Below are positions 60,801 through 64,000 of a DNA stretch of 64,000 bases, one piece after another (positions within the stretch are counted from its first letter, which is position 1; every line of letters starts with the position of its first letter). The notes under the pieces are model-generated. The model searched no databases and was not told where the DNA came from. It was given only the letters and a program-made list of their open reading frames with translations. Source of the stretch: Narthecium ossifragum (lineage: Eukaryota; Streptophyta; Magnoliopsida; Dioscoreales; Nartheciaceae); assembly GCA_963920575.1 (NCBI GenBank), contig OY986968.1, forward strand, positions 25,178,129 to 25,242,128. The letters are read 5' to 3'. The position numbers and the translations under genes are program-made.

Positions 60801-63800
60801 AGATCCAGATGGTATCATCCACTACAATGCAATTACCTCTTGTCGAATTTTGCTTCCATATCGCTCTTTCTTGGTTTGACTTCCATTTGATTTTTTTTCT
60901 TGGTGGAATAATGATTCAGTAATCTTTTGTTTGTGGACTTTCACATACCTTTGTATGATGTTTGATAATCTGCATTGATTGTATAAATCTTGTTGAGATG
61001 CCTAATGTGAAGGTCTCCTTTTTTCCTTTTGTGTCTTCTGGGGAAGTATGTGTGATTATCTCATACATCTATATAATCTTTCACAGGTGGTTATATACCT
61101 CATTATACCCAGCATGAAACATTCAGCAGCATTTAATGGGAAATACATGCTGAAATATATTATCCTATTCCAGTATGTGCCTAGAATTTTCCGAATAATT
61201 CCGCTGTATCTGGAAGTGACAAGGTTTGCTGGCATAATCACTGAAACAGCATGGGCGGGAGCTGCTTTCAATCTTTTACTCTATATGCTGGCAAGTCATG
61301 TAAGTATAGATACCCTAACCAGTTTTCTTTGTAATATTATTGTTTTTTCTTTTACTAGTTTTATTGCTTTTACTTATTATAGTCCTTGCTGAGTAAATAT
61401 ACCTTCCTGAAGAGGTACTGTGCACAGCCTCTAAGAGATCGGAAAGTAAAGAAACCTTGAAAAAGAACATCCTAGGATGCGCCACCTCTAGCTGAGACCT
61501 TTGCCTTTCTTCACATCTTCCCTCAAACTCTTGTATTCCACCTTCTCGTGAATTGGATGCCCTTTGGGAACACCTCCTTGGGTTCCTTCTTGGATGTTCT
61601 AGCATTGAGGTCTATTCTTCTTTATATGGGCGCGGAGACGGTCCTAATCCAACATGAACTCCCACTGCTAGTTCATGAAGAATTCCGCCTTATGAGGAAA
61701 TCGAAATATTAGTCCTTTATGTAGTGGATTCATCTTCAAAGTGGATTTTCTTTAGAACCCTACTATGAATCTAAATCTTGAATCCTTAGGAGCGCAACTG
61801 TAGGAAACGTACTTGGATTTCGGAAATTTCGAGACTTGACCCAATGTCTTTAGTCTTACTTGGATAGGTCATGATGCATGATAAACTCCACCTGCAAGTC
61901 ATTGTTAGCATCATTAGCATGTATATACTTCTGGATCATATATGTGATCCGGGCCAGCTTTAAAGTCTATCCATCCAATTACTTGTCTAGAGCCATCATC
62001 TAATGATTCAATTGGAAAACATAGATTTACAGAATACAAATTTAAGATCACGTTTGAGTTAAAAGATAATGCTTCTCTCTATGACTTTGTTGCATTACCT
62101 AGAAACCTGCAGTCTACGTTTTCTTTATCCATTTTGCTTGCTTGTGTAGTCTTTTCTCATGGAACATGAGCCATATTCTAAATCCCACTTTGCGGTGTTT
62201 ATGCCCAGAAACAACTTTTGGTTCTGGCTTCGTTCATCCTGATTCGAATATGCATATATCAAGCAATGGTCGTCTGTTTCTGCAGTACTTCCAATCTCGA
62301 AATGAGTGAGTGATATTGTTTGGAATAACAAGCTTTGAGGAAAAGTTCTTATATACACGATTATCCCATTTGATTGGACTATATAAAATGCTAGTGTCAA
62401 AGCCAGCTGATGTTTAGTTGATCGGTGATTCTTTCCTGAGAATGGCCCATATAATCTAGTGGCTCCTCGGCTCAGACTACACGCGATCTCAATAAATCCA
62501 AAGCTTTCATTTGCGAAGTATCATACCTAAGAGGGCCTTACCAGAGAATAATTTTGTTACGTCTTACACGTGTTAGTATTGTAATCTGTACTCTGGATTG
62601 TGGCCCTGGTTATTGATGGATCTTGTTTTGCTGTGTAATCTCCTTAAAAGCTAGCTCTCCAAAAGCTGAGCTAGTATTCTGGGTTCTCCATGCTTGCACC
62701 AAGTTATCACCACAATCTAAAATCATTTTCGTTGCCAGAGGTGTTTTAGCTTGCATTAAGCTTTTTCCCAGGTGTAAAATTATAGGTAGTATGATATATG
62801 TGTTAAATTCTTTTCCTGAACTGACAATTTTTGCGGTTGGAAGCAGAGGGCAGTTTTCTTCTCTGGTTATTGCTTGCCTCAATAGTTCTTATTTGTCGAT
62901 GATTTGATAACTTCACAAGTTTTTTGCCTCCTGCCTATTTGAACATGGCAATGGTTGTTCCAATATCTTCTCAGATGTCAAGATCTATAAGTGTGTATTG
63001 TATCGGAATAATTTCTCAAGGAAAAATCTATTTGATCCAGAAGGAAGAAATATAAAATATGCTGGATGACATTTCATTTGCTTGCTAATGAAATCTATCC
63101 GCTAAATAAATCGATAGAAGTTTCATTTTTTATCATGGAGTGTGTCTTGGAATGGGAACCAGGGTCCCAATGGTAAGCACCATTGTCACTTGTTCTGAAT
63201 ATTTCGGTTCAGGTATGGAAATCAAGGTCCTGAGGTCAAGTTCAAGTTGAATCAGGAGCAATCCTCAGTGCATCCCGAGGTAGTAGTCAATTTAAGGTCA
63301 TTATTGGCTTTGATGAAGGGAACTGCAGACATGCTTAAACACCACATTTATTTTACCAGCGTGAACATAATTTACACATTTTCTTACATTTCTTTTGTTT
63401 TTGAACTCATAAATGCATTTACTAGTTGTTAAAGGTGATGATAGTCATGCTGAGCTATGTGACATGTTTGCCAGTCCTGTTAAACGTCAAGACCTCTGCC
63501 AATTACTTACGAAGTCACTTAACTCCGACCATGGAAGAGGAAGTAGGATTTGTTTGATTTTGTGAAGATCGATGTGATATAATCAATAAGTACCTCGCAG
63601 GTACTTGGTGCATTTTATTACTTGCTTTCAATTGATCGAGAAGATTCATGCTGGAGAAAAGCATGTAAAGAAGTCAATTGCAATACTGCAACTTTGTACT
63701 GCGGTCAAGCAACAAGTGAAGGAAATGATTTCCTAGATACTCAGTGCCCTGTAAGCCCAGCAAATGCAACTGTATTCAACTTTGGAATATACCTACAAGC

Positions 63801-63878
63801 TCTTCAAAATGTTGCCCATTTAAGAAACTTTTGGGAGAAATTTTTCTTTTGCTATTATTGGGGGCTGCAAAACCTAAG
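57828..63878 (+). CDS. cyclic nucleotide-gated ion channel, 5' part (gene runs off the window)
   Basis: Three coding exons are in the window: 57828-58301, 61087-61299, 63601-63878 (GT-AG, in frame), giving 321 residues plus a partial codon; the donor at 63879 (AAG|GTTTGC) shows that it continues. Plant CNGCs are plasma-membrane or endomembrane cation channels. Seen: a short cytosolic N-terminus, then LDPQGPFLQRWNKIFVLSCVIA entering S1 with DPLFLYIPVFN, LQFRTGFIVPSSRMFGRGILV (S2-S3), SYFLIDILAVLPLPQ, the basic RIFRIIPLY segment (S4), ETAWAGAAFNLLLYMLASH (S5), then CWRKAC and the loop to WGLQNL at the pore entry. The selectivity filter, S6, cyclic-nucleotide and calmodulin regions are outside. 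The N-terminus of about 45 residues before S1 is short for the family; the PQGPFLQRWNKIF block resembles group I members. A leader segment starts at 57761 after GTTGCAG. The introns are 2.8 and 2.3 kb and hold nothing recognised. Confidence 0.92.
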
Positions 63879-64000
63879 GTTTGCATTCAGAAACTCCTGC
63901 TTTCTCCTTTTGCTTTGGGTCTATTTTTATCGATTGCATACATTTTGATTACATTACGAAAAAGCTACGTCCCTTTTCAATCGTTACAATTCAAAACCTA

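Noticed and set aside
61315..61605. 96-codon Arg/Glu-rich minus-strand frame in the channel intron
   Set aside because: It lacks any gag- or gene-like motif and no partner frames were found nearby.
63247..63432. Frame MNQEQSSVHPEVV after an AG-like site, possible extra channel exon
   Set aside because: It does not match the CNGC sequence between S5 and the pore; the exons at 61087-61299 and 63601-63878 join in frame and reproduce the conserved ASH-VLGAFYYLLSI sequence without it.

Overview
The window is nuclear DNA from a flowering plant, probably a monocot. It has GT-AG introns of 0.1-2.8 kb, GC-rich first exons beside AT-rich introns, and five recognisable plant gene families separated by transposon remnants. 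I cannot name the species. All gene models were spliced by hand from splice sites, preserved reading frame and family motifs; no search was run.

Layout. 0-2.6 kb: intergenic DNA with a G/C-rich Mutator-like non-autonomous element (487-1300) and a PIF/Harbinger-like element (1520-2386) inserted in a small local repeat. 2.8-5.7 kb (+): CCCH plus RING spliceosome-type protein (RNF113/CWC24 family). 6.4-13.9 kb (-): ten-exon DEAD-box RNA helicase (plant RH26/RH25/RH31 group), convergent with the previous gene. 14.8-20.5 kb (-): trehalose-6-phosphate phosphatase with a TATA box and CT-rich leader. 20.5-31.2 kb: transposon-rich gap holding two more Mutator-like copies, an internally deleted LINE and a TIR-bounded element carrying a MULE-transposase-like fragment. 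31.2-39.1 kb (+): complete gene for a plant protein of unknown function whose leader has overlapping mini-uORFs. 39.9-40.7 kb: repeat with a 46-bp tandem array. 41.4-48.6 kb (-): PP2C phosphatase resembling clade F. 49.9-50.8 kb: two MITE-like elements. 54.5-56.2 kb: probable solo LTR. 57.8-63.9 kb (+): 5' part of a cyclic nucleotide-gated channel, cut by the window edge before the pore filter and cyclic-nucleotide domain.

The genes are independent single-copy-style plant loci (RNA processing, RNA helicase, sugar-phosphate signalling, phosphatase signalling, Ca2+ channel). Nothing indicates an operon or biosynthetic cluster. I found no convincing novel system. The points most worth following are the uncharacterised protein with its chained uORFs, the chimeric TIR element with its ACGCGT cluster, a 171-bp in-frame duplication in the helicase, and a GC-rich dispersed repeat present in opposite orientation in a helicase intron and near 53 kb.
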